13,777 nucleotides of DNA from contig JAEZDS010000133.1 in the NCBI GenBank assembly GCA_023433205.1, forward strand, positions 1 through 13,777. The letters are read 5' to 3'. Source of the DNA: Bacteroidota bacterium. GTDB lineage: Bacteria; Bacteroidota; Bacteroidia; B-17B0; Aurantibacillaceae. The notes beneath the pieces were generated by a model that was not told the origin of the DNA, ran no database searches, and was given only the letters and a program-made list of their open reading frames with translations. A program made the translations under genes and the position numbers. Shown here piece by piece: positions 1 through 7,870 of the stretch (positions within the stretch are counted from its first letter, which is position 1; each line of letters starts with the position of its first letter).

Positions 1-1272
1 CTGGTAAAGAATAAAAAACTATTTTTTGTTTCGGGGCGTCCATCCACTGTTGGAGTTAAGTATACAGACCTGCAGAACGAGAGCGAGATCACCGACCTGT
101 ACTATGCCAATCTTCAATCGCCTGTAAAATCACGCGCTGTTAAAGCGCTTGACGGGGTCAACACCCGCTACTATGAAGGTCCGTTTTGTTTTAGTATAAC
201 AGGAGACACGATCTTCTACTCAGGGAATGACAGAAAAGACGGCCGTCTGAAAATTTTTTCAGCCACAATAAGAAATAAAAAATGGTCAGCGCCCACTCCT
301 ATGTCTTTTTGCACTGACACTTTTTCTTATTGTCATCCCAGTTTGAGCGCCGATGGAAGACGGTTATACTTCAGTTCAAATGTGCTGGCGAAAAACAAGA
401 TGGATATTTATTATGCAGAGCGCACCCCTGATGGGTGGAGTGGCATAGTAAATGCCGGTCAATCTGTAAACAGCACAGCCAACGAACTGTTTCCTTTTGC
501 CGGCCGGCACGGTCACATTTATTTTGCCAGCGACCGCGAAGGGGGGCTTGGGGGGCTGGACATCTACAACGTTCGTTCAGACAGCCCGGAGCTGCCACTG
601 CTTTTGTATCCACCGATCAATTCGCCGGCGGATGATTTTGGCATATGGACAGATACTCTGGCCCTTACAGGCTATTTCAGCAGCGCAAGAAACGGGTCAG
701 GAAAAGATAACATTTTTTATTATGAACGCTCCATTCCCGATTTTTCCAGGAGTGAATCGCCACCGGTCAAAAACAGATTCTGTTATTCATTTTATGAAGA
801 AACTTCCCTGCACAACAACGACACCGCTCAGCTCACTTATGAATGGCGTTTTGGAGATGGTGAATCATCACGCGGGCTTACAACAAAACATTGTTACAGG
901 AAGTGGGGCACGTACCAGGTGCAGCTGACTGTAGTTGACAAATCATCAGGTGAAGTTACAACCAACCTGGTGTCCTACGATATTGAGATCCCTGAGCCGC
1001 CAATGCTGAAGATCGATGCCCCTGAATCTGGAAAGGTACAGGACCTGATCATCTTTAACGGCAGCGGATCAAGCCTTAAAGACTTCACTATTTTAGAAAA
1101 GTACTGGTCGTTCGGGGATGGATTTTTCAATAAAGGCGATTTTGTGGCCCATAAATATAGGAATGCAGGAAAATATGTAGTACAATTGTGGGTATTGGCA
1201 AAAAATGATCACACCGGGCGGGAAGCAAAGTTTGTGCATACCCGGGAGATCAGCATTGACCAGCTGAACTGA
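1..1272 (+). CDS. PD40/PKD-domain secreted or cell-envelope protein (5' partial)
   Basis: The frame is open from base 1, so the gene starts upstream; the first internal ATG (301) is not a credible start because coding-like, PD40-type sequence continues to its left. The 423 visible residues begin with beta-propeller repeats of the PD40/TolB type: LSADGRRLYFSS near residues 114-125, then NELFPFAG and IYFASDREGGLGGLDIYN near 160-190. Two PKD domains follow, with core motifs WRFGDG (about 282) and YWSFGDG (about 368). Such proteins are exported and sit in the periplasm, at the outer membrane or outside the cell; PKD domains are beta-sandwiches used for binding. No OmpA domain and no obvious type IX sorting domain follow the last PKD. 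The TGA stop overlaps the next ATG by one base (TGATG), so the two are probably translationally coupled. The ligand is unknown. Family assignment is firm; function is not. Confidence 0.85.
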   Translation: MVKNKKLFFVSGRPSTVGVKYTDLQNESEITDLYYANLQSPVKSRAVKALDGVNTRYYEGPFCFSITGDTIFYSGNDRKDGRLKIFSATIRNKKWSAPTPMSFCTDTFSYCHPSLSADGRRLYFSSNVLAKNKMDIYYAERTPDGWSGIVNAGQSVNSTANELFPFAGRHGHIYFASDREGGLGGLDIYNVRSDSPELPLLLYPPINSPADDFGIWTDTLALTGYFSSARNGSGKDNIFYYERSIPDFSRSESPPVKNRFCYSFYEETSLHNNDTAQLTYEWRFGDGESSRGLTTKHCYRKWGTYQVQLTVVDKSSGEVTTNLVSYDIEIPEPPMLKIDAPESGKVQDLIIFNGSGSSLKDFTILEKYWSFGDGFFNKGDFVAHKYRNAGKYVVQLWVLAKNDHTGREAKFVHTREISIDQLN

Positions 1273-2237
1273 TGAGCCACATAAATTTTCTGATCGGCAT
1301 TCTGTTTTTAGGGATTTATCAGCTGCAGGGGCAGCCGGTACCATCATTGGAGGAAAAAATTCCATTTATCTGCACCTTCAGCAAGGATTCAGACCCGGAT
1401 TGGGGAGACGATGACTTTGTACAGACCTTCTTTTTTGTAATTCCCGAGAATTATAAAAAACCTGTCTACATAAGGGTATTTGATCCCGATGTGGGAGGGC
1501 TTCACGACGAGCATCACCACCAGTTCAACAGCAAAACCAGGTTTACCGTATTTGGCGGCAAGGGCGCTCATTCTGAACCTGACGCCAGAGGTCCTGACCC
1601 TATAGGTAATTTTAAAAGCGGCGTACAACTGTATAGCAGAACTTTTGGACAGGACCCGCAGACCGATAACCAGTGGGTGAGCCTTGGACCTTTCAATCCC
1701 GCTGAGGGCGAACTGCAGCCAGGCATAGGAGGTCGCGTGCTGAAGGTTGTAATTGAGGGCATGGAGGGCGATGACGGTAACCTGTACCGACTCTTTCTTT
1801 CTGAAAGTCCCCGCGAAAACATTGTGATTGAAGGCGCCAACGGCTTTGCTTATGAGTACACCTTCAGGCTGGAAGACAAGGCCGGCTCTGTGTCGCACCT
1901 CTACCCCTTTGTTGCGGAGAATGTTCAGGCCATTAAAGTAAAAATCTTCGACTATGATGATCAAGGCCACATTAGAATTATTTCAGTGGCCAGGAAGGGA
2001 GATATTGTTGCGCTTACCGAAGACAACAAATGGATTGAAAGCAGGCACAGGGTGTCGAAGCCAGAGGTCAACACCTCCCTTGACATCCAGTTCATCAAAA
2101 CAAAAGCCATAAAAAACAACAACATTGCAGTGTATATCACCAATCAGTTCAATGAAACAATGGCATTCTACACCTCCCCGATTGGCGGAATACCAAAATA
2201 CTCATTCAGGATAGGTGTGAAGATGGAAGAAGAGTAA
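1272..2237 (+). CDS. Secreted protein of unknown function with repeated Asp-rich motifs
   Basis: The 321-residue product begins with a hydrophobic stretch (about residues 4-18, NFLIGILFLGIY) ending near QLQGQ, which reads as a signal peptide. The mature part has two similar-looking halves. The first carries YIRVFDPDVGG followed by DEHHHQFN, then a GG-rich stretch, EGDDGNLY and a predicted beta-rich region. The second carries AIKVKIFDYDDQGHIRI, then a possible ligand face ending in SPIGGIPKYSFRIG. Clusters such as FDPDVGG and FDYDDQG resemble calcium-binding loops, but that is inference from residue pattern. I do not recognise a named family. It overlaps the preceding PD40/PKD gene by one base and sits 4 bases before the sensor phosphatase gene, so all three are likely one transcript. 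A role as an exported partner of the sensor is plausible but unproven. Confidence 0.8.
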   Translation: MSHINFLIGILFLGIYQLQGQPVPSLEEKIPFICTFSKDSDPDWGDDDFVQTFFFVIPENYKKPVYIRVFDPDVGGLHDEHHHQFNSKTRFTVFGGKGAHSEPDARGPDPIGNFKSGVQLYSRTFGQDPQTDNQWVSLGPFNPAEGELQPGIGGRVLKVVIEGMEGDDGNLYRLFLSESPRENIVIEGANGFAYEYTFRLEDKAGSVSHLYPFVAENVQAIKVKIFDYDDQGHIRIISVARKGDIVALTEDNKWIESRHRVSKPEVNTSLDIQFIKTKAIKNNNIAVYITNQFNETMAFYTSPIGGIPKYSFRIGVKMEEE

Positions 2238-2241
2238 GTTC

Positions 2242-5200
2242 ATGAAACACTTCCGTATAGTTGTATTAACAATCCTGATACTAATTGCAGGATCAGCCTC
2301 CGCCCAATCTTACAACTTCCGCCACTACAACAGCGAAAACGGATTAGATCATGAATATATATATGGTCTTGGGCAGGATGCTGACGGTGCTCTATTGATC
2401 GCAACCGGCGAAGGTGTAACCGGTTTTGACGGGCACCGCTTCTATTCGGTTTATAATGGTGAACGTAACGACCAATTCGTTACCTCTATCTTATACGATT
2501 CAGGAAACACTTTATGGCTGGGATTGCAGCAAAACGGCATTATCCGTATTAAAAAAGGCCTTACAGAGCAGTTAAGGGACTCACTGCTGATAAATACGAA
2601 GATTACGGCCTTAACGGAAGGAAACGATGGTGAGGTGTGGATCGGCACCAGTAATGCGGGCCTGTGGAAGACAAAAGGGCATTCAGGATTGATTCAGGTA
2701 TTTGCTGAACCAGGCGATATAAGCACAATTGCCTTTTGCGCTAACGGTAATCTGCTTGCCGGCAGCACTCAGGGGCTTTTTGTGGTGAAAACCAGCGGTG
2801 AAAACTTTGCCGTTAACAAGGTAAAACAATTCAGCAGTGACCTGATTACACAAATAACAAACGAAGAGAACGGTCAATGCTGGATACTGTCTTCCAGGGG
2901 ACTCAGCCAGATAAAATTTACAGAAAGCGGGGTAAGAATTCTAAAGGGCCCCGCCACTTTTTCTGCACTGGGCATTCAGGATGCACAGTGTTTTGGAATT
3001 GACCAGCAGGGAAGCTTGTGGGTGGGGACCGCTGAATCAGGCGTGTTAAAATTGGAATTCGACGACACCAACAATTTTATTTATTCAACATTTCTGGGCA
3101 AGAACAATGGCTTTGCGGCTGAGCACATCCGTCACATTTTCCGCGACAGGGAAGACAACTTGTGGTTTGGCTCCTTTGGCCAGGGATTAATTCAAAAACC
3201 ACAGCTGCGCTTTGTTTTTTACCAGGCACCAGAACCAGTTGGAAACACCGCTATCACCGCTGTTTATCCGGTGAACGACACCAGCATATGGCTGGCGTCC
3301 AGGTCAGGCATTTCACATTTCAACAAGACACAGAATATTTTCAGAACTTTCCCGCAACTAAGCCACCTGCATGTAAGCAGCATTTCGCTGTATGAAGAAA
3401 CCCTGTGGATAGGAACTTTTGACCAGGGCCTGTTTACATTTTCGCCGGCTACCGGTGATCTCTCAGGATTCAGCAGCAAAGAAATGCCCACCCTCGAGAA
3501 TGTAAATTATGTTTGCCATTCGGAAAATAAAATGTATGTATGCAGCAATTCAGGACTTTATATTTTCAATCACAAAACCGGTCAGCATGAACATCTGCGA
3601 ACCGATGAGGGCCTCCTGCACAACAATGTAAAGTATGTGTTTCCCGACAGCAAAGGAAGGCTGTGGGTTGCTTCGCATGGTGCCCCTCCGTATTACATCT
3701 ACCAAAGAAAAGCTCATTCTTTCCGGCAAATACCTGGTTTACGCACATTCAACATTAACTCATACACTCAGGACGAAAAAGGAAATATCTGGATTGGTAC
3801 TGAAGGAGACGGAGCCTTCTTTTTTGACGACAGCACTTTCACCCAATACAATATTCAGGAGGGGCTATTAACAGATTACTGTTCAGGTATTGTGGTGAAC
3901 CGCAACGGCAGCGTTTGGATCACACACCGGGGTGGATTAAGCGAAAAAAAAGCCGACAGAGTTTCCTTTCGGAATTTCACGAGAAAAAAAGGTCTGCTTT
4001 ATACCGACAACACCAGAAATTCAGCTGCCCGCGACAAGGAAGGAAACTTATGGTTTGGCACTACTGAAGGACTTATACTTTATGATGCCTCGCACCTGCA
4101 GGGCGCCGGAAAAGTGCCCGAAACACGGATCACCAGACTATTTATAGATCAGGAAGAGTTTACGCCAGGCACCACGATCAGAAAAGATTTTGGTCACTAT
4201 CCCGTGCGGGTAGAGTTTATTTCGATAGCCCTTGCCGATCCCGCTGCAACCACGTATCGCTTCCGGCTGCTGAGTGGCGACACCAGCTGGAGATCCACTG
4301 ATGAAGAGTATGTTGAGTTTCCTCAACTCTCTGACGGACATTATACTTTTGAAGTTGCCGCCCTGAACGACCACAGTGGCCAGTATGACCCTACACCCGC
4401 AAGTATCACTTTTATTATTAAGGAGCCGGTATGGCGCACAGCATGGTTCTATCTTACACTGCTTTTACTTGTGATCATCATCACTTACCTGATAGTTCGG
4501 ATACGAACAAGATCATTCAGACAAAGACAAGTGCTGCTTGAATTAAAAGTAAAACAAAAGACTTTTTTACTTCAAAGAGAAAAAGACGCGGTGGTCGCTA
4601 TAAAACAAGTTGTAGAACAAAAAAACAAAGATATTACCGATAGTATTAACTATGCAAAAAAGATCCAGGATTCAATTCTTCCACCTGATGAAAAATTGCG
4701 ACAGCTTTTTGGAGAAGAGCACTTTGTATTCTTCCGTCCCAAAGATATTGTGAGCGGTGACATCTACTGGGCGGCTTCACTTAAGGTGAACGACAATAAT
4801 AAAACACCACTGGCGCTGGCAGCCGTGGTTGACTGCACCGGACACGGAGTGCCTGGCGCGTTTCTGAGCATAATGGCCAACGACTTTTTACGTCAATCAA
4901 TCATTGACCCGCAGGTGAACAGACCTGATCACATCCTGAATTTCTTAAACGAAAAAATAAGCTCGCACCTGAATCAGAGTGAAAGCAGTCAGCTAAGAGA
5001 CGGCATGGATATTGCCCTTGTTGGCATTGATCACGAAAAGCGGATCCTGTACTTTTCCGGCGCCAACAATCCCATTTACATTTACAGAAAAACCGGGGAT
5101 ACCTGGGATCAGATAATACTAACGGCAACCAAACAGCCAATTGGCATGGTAAGCGAAGAAACCGTAAAATTTGCCTGCAGGGAATTCAGGCTGTTGCCCG

Positions 5201-5418
5201 GCGATATCATTTACCTTTTTTCTGATGGCTATGCCGACCAGTTTGGTGGTGAGAACAATAAGAAATTCACGTACAAAAGGTTCAGGGAAGCGTTAACGGA
5301 AGCCTGCGAGATGCCGTTTTTCCAACAGAAAAACTTTATGGCTGCGCGGTTTGACGAATGGAAACTGCAGGAACCTCAGACAGATGACGTTTGTGTTATG
5401 GGTATCAGGATAAGCTGA
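2242..5418 (+). CDS. Two-component-type propeller sensor with cytoplasmic SpoIIE/PP2C serine phosphatase
   Basis: A 1058-residue membrane signal transducer. A signal peptide covers residues 1-21 (ASA before Q22). Fourteen Reg_prop blades follow to about residue 620, each with a W-x-G-T...G-L type motif (LWLGLQQNG, VWIGTSNAG, LWVGTAESG, LWIGTFDQG, IWIGTEGDG, LWFGTTEGL), which suits two seven-bladed propellers. A Y_Y_Y domain spans about 655-732, one membrane helix about 735-753, and a basic coiled coil about 755-815. The C-terminus is a SpoIIE/RsbU-type PP2C phosphatase with its metal-binding acids: GD840 in VSGDIYW, D864 in DCTGHGVPGA, D995 in SDGYADQFGG and D1048/D1049 in TDDV. The N-terminal part should face the periplasm and the phosphatase the cytosol. 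Related hybrid sensors usually end in a histidine kinase; here the output should be dephosphorylation of a Ser/Thr-phosphorylated protein such as an anti-anti-sigma factor. No such partner lies in the window. Last gene of a three-gene unit. Confidence 0.93.
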   Translation: MKHFRIVVLTILILIAGSASAQSYNFRHYNSENGLDHEYIYGLGQDADGALLIATGEGVTGFDGHRFYSVYNGERNDQFVTSILYDSGNTLWLGLQQNGIIRIKKGLTEQLRDSLLINTKITALTEGNDGEVWIGTSNAGLWKTKGHSGLIQVFAEPGDISTIAFCANGNLLAGSTQGLFVVKTSGENFAVNKVKQFSSDLITQITNEENGQCWILSSRGLSQIKFTESGVRILKGPATFSALGIQDAQCFGIDQQGSLWVGTAESGVLKLEFDDTNNFIYSTFLGKNNGFAAEHIRHIFRDREDNLWFGSFGQGLIQKPQLRFVFYQAPEPVGNTAITAVYPVNDTSIWLASRSGISHFNKTQNIFRTFPQLSHLHVSSISLYEETLWIGTFDQGLFTFSPATGDLSGFSSKEMPTLENVNYVCHSENKMYVCSNSGLYIFNHKTGQHEHLRTDEGLLHNNVKYVFPDSKGRLWVASHGAPPYYIYQRKAHSFRQIPGLRTFNINSYTQDEKGNIWIGTEGDGAFFFDDSTFTQYNIQEGLLTDYCSGIVVNRNGSVWITHRGGLSEKKADRVSFRNFTRKKGLLYTDNTRNSAARDKEGNLWFGTTEGLILYDASHLQGAGKVPETRITRLFIDQEEFTPGTTIRKDFGHYPVRVEFISIALADPAATTYRFRLLSGDTSWRSTDEEYVEFPQLSDGHYTFEVAALNDHSGQYDPTPASITFIIKEPVWRTAWFYLTLLLLVIIITYLIVRIRTRSFRQRQVLLELKVKQKTFLLQREKDAVVAIKQVVEQKNKDITDSINYAKKIQDSILPPDEKLRQLFGEEHFVFFRPKDIVSGDIYWAASLKVNDNNKTPLALAAVVDCTGHGVPGAFLSIMANDFLRQSIIDPQVNRPDHILNFLNEKISSHLNQSESSQLRDGMDIALVGIDHEKRILYFSGANNPIYIYRKTGDTWDQIILTATKQPIGMVSEETVKFACREFRLLPGDIIYLFSDGYADQFGGENNKKFTYKRFREALTEACEMPFFQQKNFMAARFDEWKLQEPQTDDVCVMGIRIS

Positions 5419-5781
5419 TCACACAATACGCTGACGGTTCACCTGATGTGTTTTTAGCGCCACTCCTGAAACGGCTGCCTGGATAAACGCCAGACTCAGG
5501 ACCGGCCAGAAAAGTCCGCCAAATTCAAACACCACACCAAATATCATCACAAACAAGCTGCCGAAAAACGTGCAGGTTACACAATCACTAAAACGCATTA
5601 TTCGAAGCAGTCCAACCTCAAAATTGGTGATTAATCCGGTGCAGATCAGAAATGCGCCACCTACAAACGGCAAAATCCTGCCAATAGCCGGGGTCTCAAC
5701 CATTGAGAACGGACTCAGCAACAGGACCAAAGCGATGCAGTAAGAAATAAAACCGTATACAATCCTTATTTTCAGTTTCAT
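5419..5781 (-). CDS. Small integral membrane protein of unknown function
   Basis: A 120-residue product, very hydrophobic, with four likely membrane helices at about residues 8-25, 35-52, 68-86 and 88-108. A short loop containing Glu, Arg and Arg (FEVGLLRIMRF) joins helices 2 and 3, and two cysteines (C67, C70) lie at the entry to helix 3. The tail is basic (KTHQVNRQRIV). The helix pattern and hydrophobicity support a real gene. I cannot name the family; small four-helix proteins of this size are common hypotheticals in Bacteroidota. Its stop codon directly abuts the stop of the convergent sensor-phosphatase gene with no base between them. No clear Shine-Dalgarno precedes the ATG, which is usual in this phylum. 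Confidence 0.7.
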   Translation of the reverse strand: MKLKIRIVYGFISYCIALVLLLSPFSMVETPAIGRILPFVGGAFLICTGLITNFEVGLLRIMRFSDCVTCTFFGSLFVMIFGVVFEFGGLFWPVLSLAFIQAAVSGVALKTHQVNRQRIV

Positions 5782-6105
5782 AGCTACAGTACTTCTGCAA
5801 GATAAATGCCTGCAGTCGCCTTGTCAAACAATAAAATAGATTTTCGACCAATGTATCACGACCGAAGATAAACCTCCATCTGACTCAGATCAACAGGTGA
5901 TTAACAGTCTTCAGCCGCTCTATTGGTCAACCAGTCAATTGCTTCCATTTCTTAATTATTTGACCGGGATCCGCAGGCTATTTACGGAACTCCCTTCCCA
6001 TCCAACATTTTTCTTAATACAACCTTGCAGTCTCCCTGTTCAACGAAATAAGCGTAAAAAGGCCTTCATCCGTGAGTAATTTTATGTGAAAGACCATTAC
6101 CAGAC
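5782..6105. other. 324-base intergenic region, no convincing gene
   Basis: This gap separates the minus-strand membrane protein from the plus-strand gene at 6106, so it should hold both promoters. I find no exact TAnnTTTG box on either strand. A 60-codon open frame at 5897-6079 has no recognisable features and is probably chance. No long inverted repeat or RNA gene was recognised. Confidence 0.5.
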
Positions 6106-6618
6106 ATGAGAATACGACAGCATAGTTTTACTAAACCCAATGAATGGAAGGATTTTATCCGCGACATGGACCTCTGGATCATGGTGTACGACGCACTTAC
6201 GTTTCTTGCCAAACAAAAGATAATGGGCGTTATGGCGCTGAAAGCCCATATTCAAAATTCAGAAATTGCTTATTCCAAATTATTAAATACCAGAGAACTC
6301 ACATTTTTTAAGGAGATCCTTGCAGCCAAAACCAAGGACTACGATCCTGACAAACAGCTGGAAGTGTTAAACGATCAGGTAGTGTGTGTTGAACTAAACC
6401 CTAAAAGTAAACTCATAAAAAACCTGGGCACCTCTTCCATCTGTGGTAAATTCCTTGGAATGAACAAAGGAAAAGCCATAGCAAGCATATTAAACGACGA
6501 AGGAAATGTTTATGAAGAAAAAGAAGCCGCCTTTTCTTTCTGTTTGGCATACCCCGACGCGGACTCATCGGTACAAATATCATTGCTCGACCTGGTGAAT
6601 TTAGAACCTTTTATATAG
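6106..6618 (+). CDS. Hypothetical protein, 170 residues
   Basis: An uninterrupted 170-codon frame with normal composition and no signal peptide or membrane helix, so probably a soluble cytoplasmic protein. The N-terminal 70 residues look helical (WKDFIRDMDLWIMVYDALTF, then KQKIMGVMALKAHI). The C-terminal half looks mixed alpha/beta, with a small Gly/Lys segment (GKFLGMNKGKAIAS) that is not a Walker A motif. I recognise no family. It is convergent with the Asp-less receiver gene at 6736-7635, about 117 bases away. The start at 6106 is the first ATG; the internal ATG of DMDLW (about residue 21) is a possible alternative. Function unknown. Confidence 0.6.
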   Translation: MRIRQHSFTKPNEWKDFIRDMDLWIMVYDALTFLAKQKIMGVMALKAHIQNSEIAYSKLLNTRELTFFKEILAAKTKDYDPDKQLEVLNDQVVCVELNPKSKLIKNLGTSSICGKFLGMNKGKAIASILNDEGNVYEEKEAAFSFCLAYPDADSSVQISLLDLVNLEPFI

Positions 6619-6633
6619 GTAAAAATTCAGATG

Positions 6634-6697
6634 TGCTGCGCAGCATGCCCGGCAGGTTTGCAGCCAAAAGTCAGAAAGCCGGGAAAAATAAATTTTT
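6634..6697. terminator. Possible bidirectional terminator region between convergent genes
   Basis: A 12-base perfect palindrome TGCTGCGCAGCA lies at 6634-6645. It is followed by the inverted pair CCCGGC (6648-6653) / GCCGGG (6678-6683), and then directly by an A/T inverted repeat AAAAAT-AA-ATTTTT (6684-6697). The GC-rich arm next to A/T runs, placed between convergent stop codons at 6618 and 6736, suits termination from either side. The 24-base loop of the CCCGGC pair is long, so the exact structure is uncertain. Confidence 0.4.
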
Positions 6698-6735
6698 ATC
6701 CTGTTTTCAGAAAATCTGTTTCGGGGAATGAAGGA

Positions 6736-7635
6736 TCACTCCTCCTCTTCAACCGCCACAATCCTGAATTGTTTTGGTTCGATCTGAGCGATGTCACATT
6801 CAGTTTCAGGATCAGCATTTGTTACAATCACCTCATTAACATTGTCCGGAATTTCCCTTTTTATAATACCCTGCCGCTCTGGCATCTCAATGTTTTCGCC
6901 GGGAAACTCAAAGACAACAGCGGAAGATATTGAATCAAGTACTTCACCATCAACTGCAGGCTCCGTTGAGACGCGGGGCTCTGCAACCATTCTGCTGATG
7001 TCTTGCCGGGGCTTTGTGATCGCACCGTGAGGAAGTTCACCAATTGCGCTTCCGGCAGCCACCGCAGCTACTGTACAGGCCACAGTTTTCACCATGGCAG
7101 ACTTAGTAAGTACAACAGCTGTATTAGTTTTGATGGCGGCCAAAAAATTTGAGATTTCTTTATAAAAAGCAGGAAACGCCAGTGCAAAAACCGCGGGACC
7201 AGTTCTGCTCAGCTCCTTCCTGAATTTTGCCACAGATTCATTAAGTGTGTTTTCGAGGTCAAGTGGTTTTACCAGATAACCGGCAATATTGTACTTTTTT
7301 GCGAGTTCCGGATCAAGGTTCTGATCTGACTCTCCCAAAATAAAAACTTTGATACCCTTCAGCGAATAGTATTTATTGATCACATTCAAGAAATCATCGC
7401 CTCCATCCTGCAGATACTGAATATTAAGAAGTACAATATCAGGACGTACTTTGCCGGTTTTGGAGTAATATTCCATCCCGTATTTTGAGCTACCTCCCAT
7501 CAATACCTGCAGAGCGTCCCTTAAATTGTGTACTACGTGCAGGCTGTGTTGCCCTTTTAGGTCACAAAGAGCATCCTGCAACGCTATAATGTCGTCGTAA
7601 TTCTCTTCTACCAGCAGTATCTTTTTTGTGAACAT
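6736..7635 (-). CDS. Atypical (Asp-less) receiver-domain protein with hydrophobic segment and acidic tail
   Basis: A 299-residue protein. Residues 4-140 form a receiver domain: KILLVEENYDD at the start (acidic pair E10/E11), PDIVLLNIQYLQDGG where the phospho-accepting Asp should be, and YLVKP with the conserved Lys (K123). Position 71 is Asn (codon AAT on the coding strand), and the usual Thr/Ser site reads ILGES. The domain is therefore unlikely to be phosphorylated in the normal way and may signal by protein binding. Residues about 146-200 are hydrophobic and Ala-rich, with a possible membrane or amphipathic helix near 180-199. Residues 202-299 are acidic, low in structure, and end in VEEEE. 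No DNA-binding or enzyme domain follows. It is divergent from another receiver gene at 8040. Receiver assignment is firm; the tail matches nothing I know. Confidence 0.85.
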   Translation of the reverse strand: MFTKKILLVEENYDDIIALQDALCDLKGQHSLHVVHNLRDALQVLMGGSSKYGMEYYSKTGKVRPDIVLLNIQYLQDGGDDFLNVINKYYSLKGIKVFILGESDQNLDPELAKKYNIAGYLVKPLDLENTLNESVAKFRKELSRTGPAVFALAFPAFYKEISNFLAAIKTNTAVVLTKSAMVKTVACTVAAVAAGSAIGELPHGAITKPRQDISRMVAEPRVSTEPAVDGEVLDSISSAVVFEFPGENIEMPERQGIIKREIPDNVNEVIVTNADPETECDIAQIEPKQFRIVAVEEEE

Positions 7636-7682
7636 ATGGTTGTATCACCCACTAAAATAATGTAAAACCGTTCTCTGTTCAT

Positions 7683-7690
7683 CAAAAATA
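7683..7690 (-). promoter_or_regulatory. Candidate -7 box (TAnnTTTG) for the Asp-less receiver gene
   Basis: Read on the minus strand the bases are TATTTTTG, an exact fit to the Bacteroidota TAnnTTTG element. The nearest TTTG upstream is about 24 bases away, longer than the usual spacing of about 19, so the call is weak. Confidence 0.3.
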
Positions 7691-7711
7691 CGAGATAAGG
7701 CCTGAAATGGT

Positions 7712-7734
7712 CGACAAAAAATCCAATTTTGTCG
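7712..7734. repeat. Inverted repeat CGACAAAA / TTTTGTCG
   Basis: Perfect 8-base arms at 7712-7719 and 7727-7734 with a 7-base spacer. On the plus strand the second arm begins with only four T and is not followed by a T run, so it is not an obvious terminator. It could be an operator or the first hairpin of a structured transcript. Confidence 0.55.
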
Positions 7735-7769
7735 GTAGAAAATCACAATTGGTGAAATCGGCCGATCTC

Positions 7770-7795
7770 TGAAGATCGATCCGCAACGATCTTCA
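7770..7795. repeat. Inverted repeat TGAAGATCG / CGATCTTCA
   Basis: Perfect 9-base arms (7770-7778 and 7787-7795) around an 8-base spacer. It has the size of a dimeric regulator site and could equally form an RNA hairpin. No T run follows it on either strand. Confidence 0.55.
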
Positions 7796-7812
7796 TCTTA
7801 CCAGATATCAAC

Positions 7813-7870
7813 CGGGGCAGGCTATTATTAACAGCCATACCAACAACTTCCGGGAACAAAAACTGCCCCG
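7813..7870. repeat. GC-rich inverted repeat CGGGGCAG / CTGCCCCG with 42-base internal region
   Basis: Perfect 8-base GC-rich arms at 7813-7820 and 7863-7870, followed on the plus strand by TTTTGGG. The 42 bases inside hold smaller pairings, GCT/AGC (7821-7834) and TTCC-G-GGAA (about 7848-7856), so the transcript could fold as a closed multi-branch structure. A further TGTGG/CCACA pair lies about 20 bases downstream. Confidence 0.45.

Noticed and set aside
497..928. 143-codon plus-strand open frame in another frame of the PD40/PKD gene
   Set aside because: It overlaps clear PD40 and PKD motifs in the true frame, and its own translation has none.
1389..1970. 193-codon minus-strand open frame inside the secreted-protein gene
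   Set aside because: It is fully antisense to a gene with a signal peptide, coherent motifs and operon spacing. Its translation shows no recognisable domain.
5897..6079. 60-codon open frame in the 5782-6105 gap
   Set aside because: Short, with no family signal, no helix or signal-peptide pattern and no promoter-like box. Probably chance.
6631..6933. 100-codon plus-strand open frame
   Set aside because: It starts inside the terminator-like palindromes and runs antisense through the acidic tail of the receiver gene. No domain was recognised.
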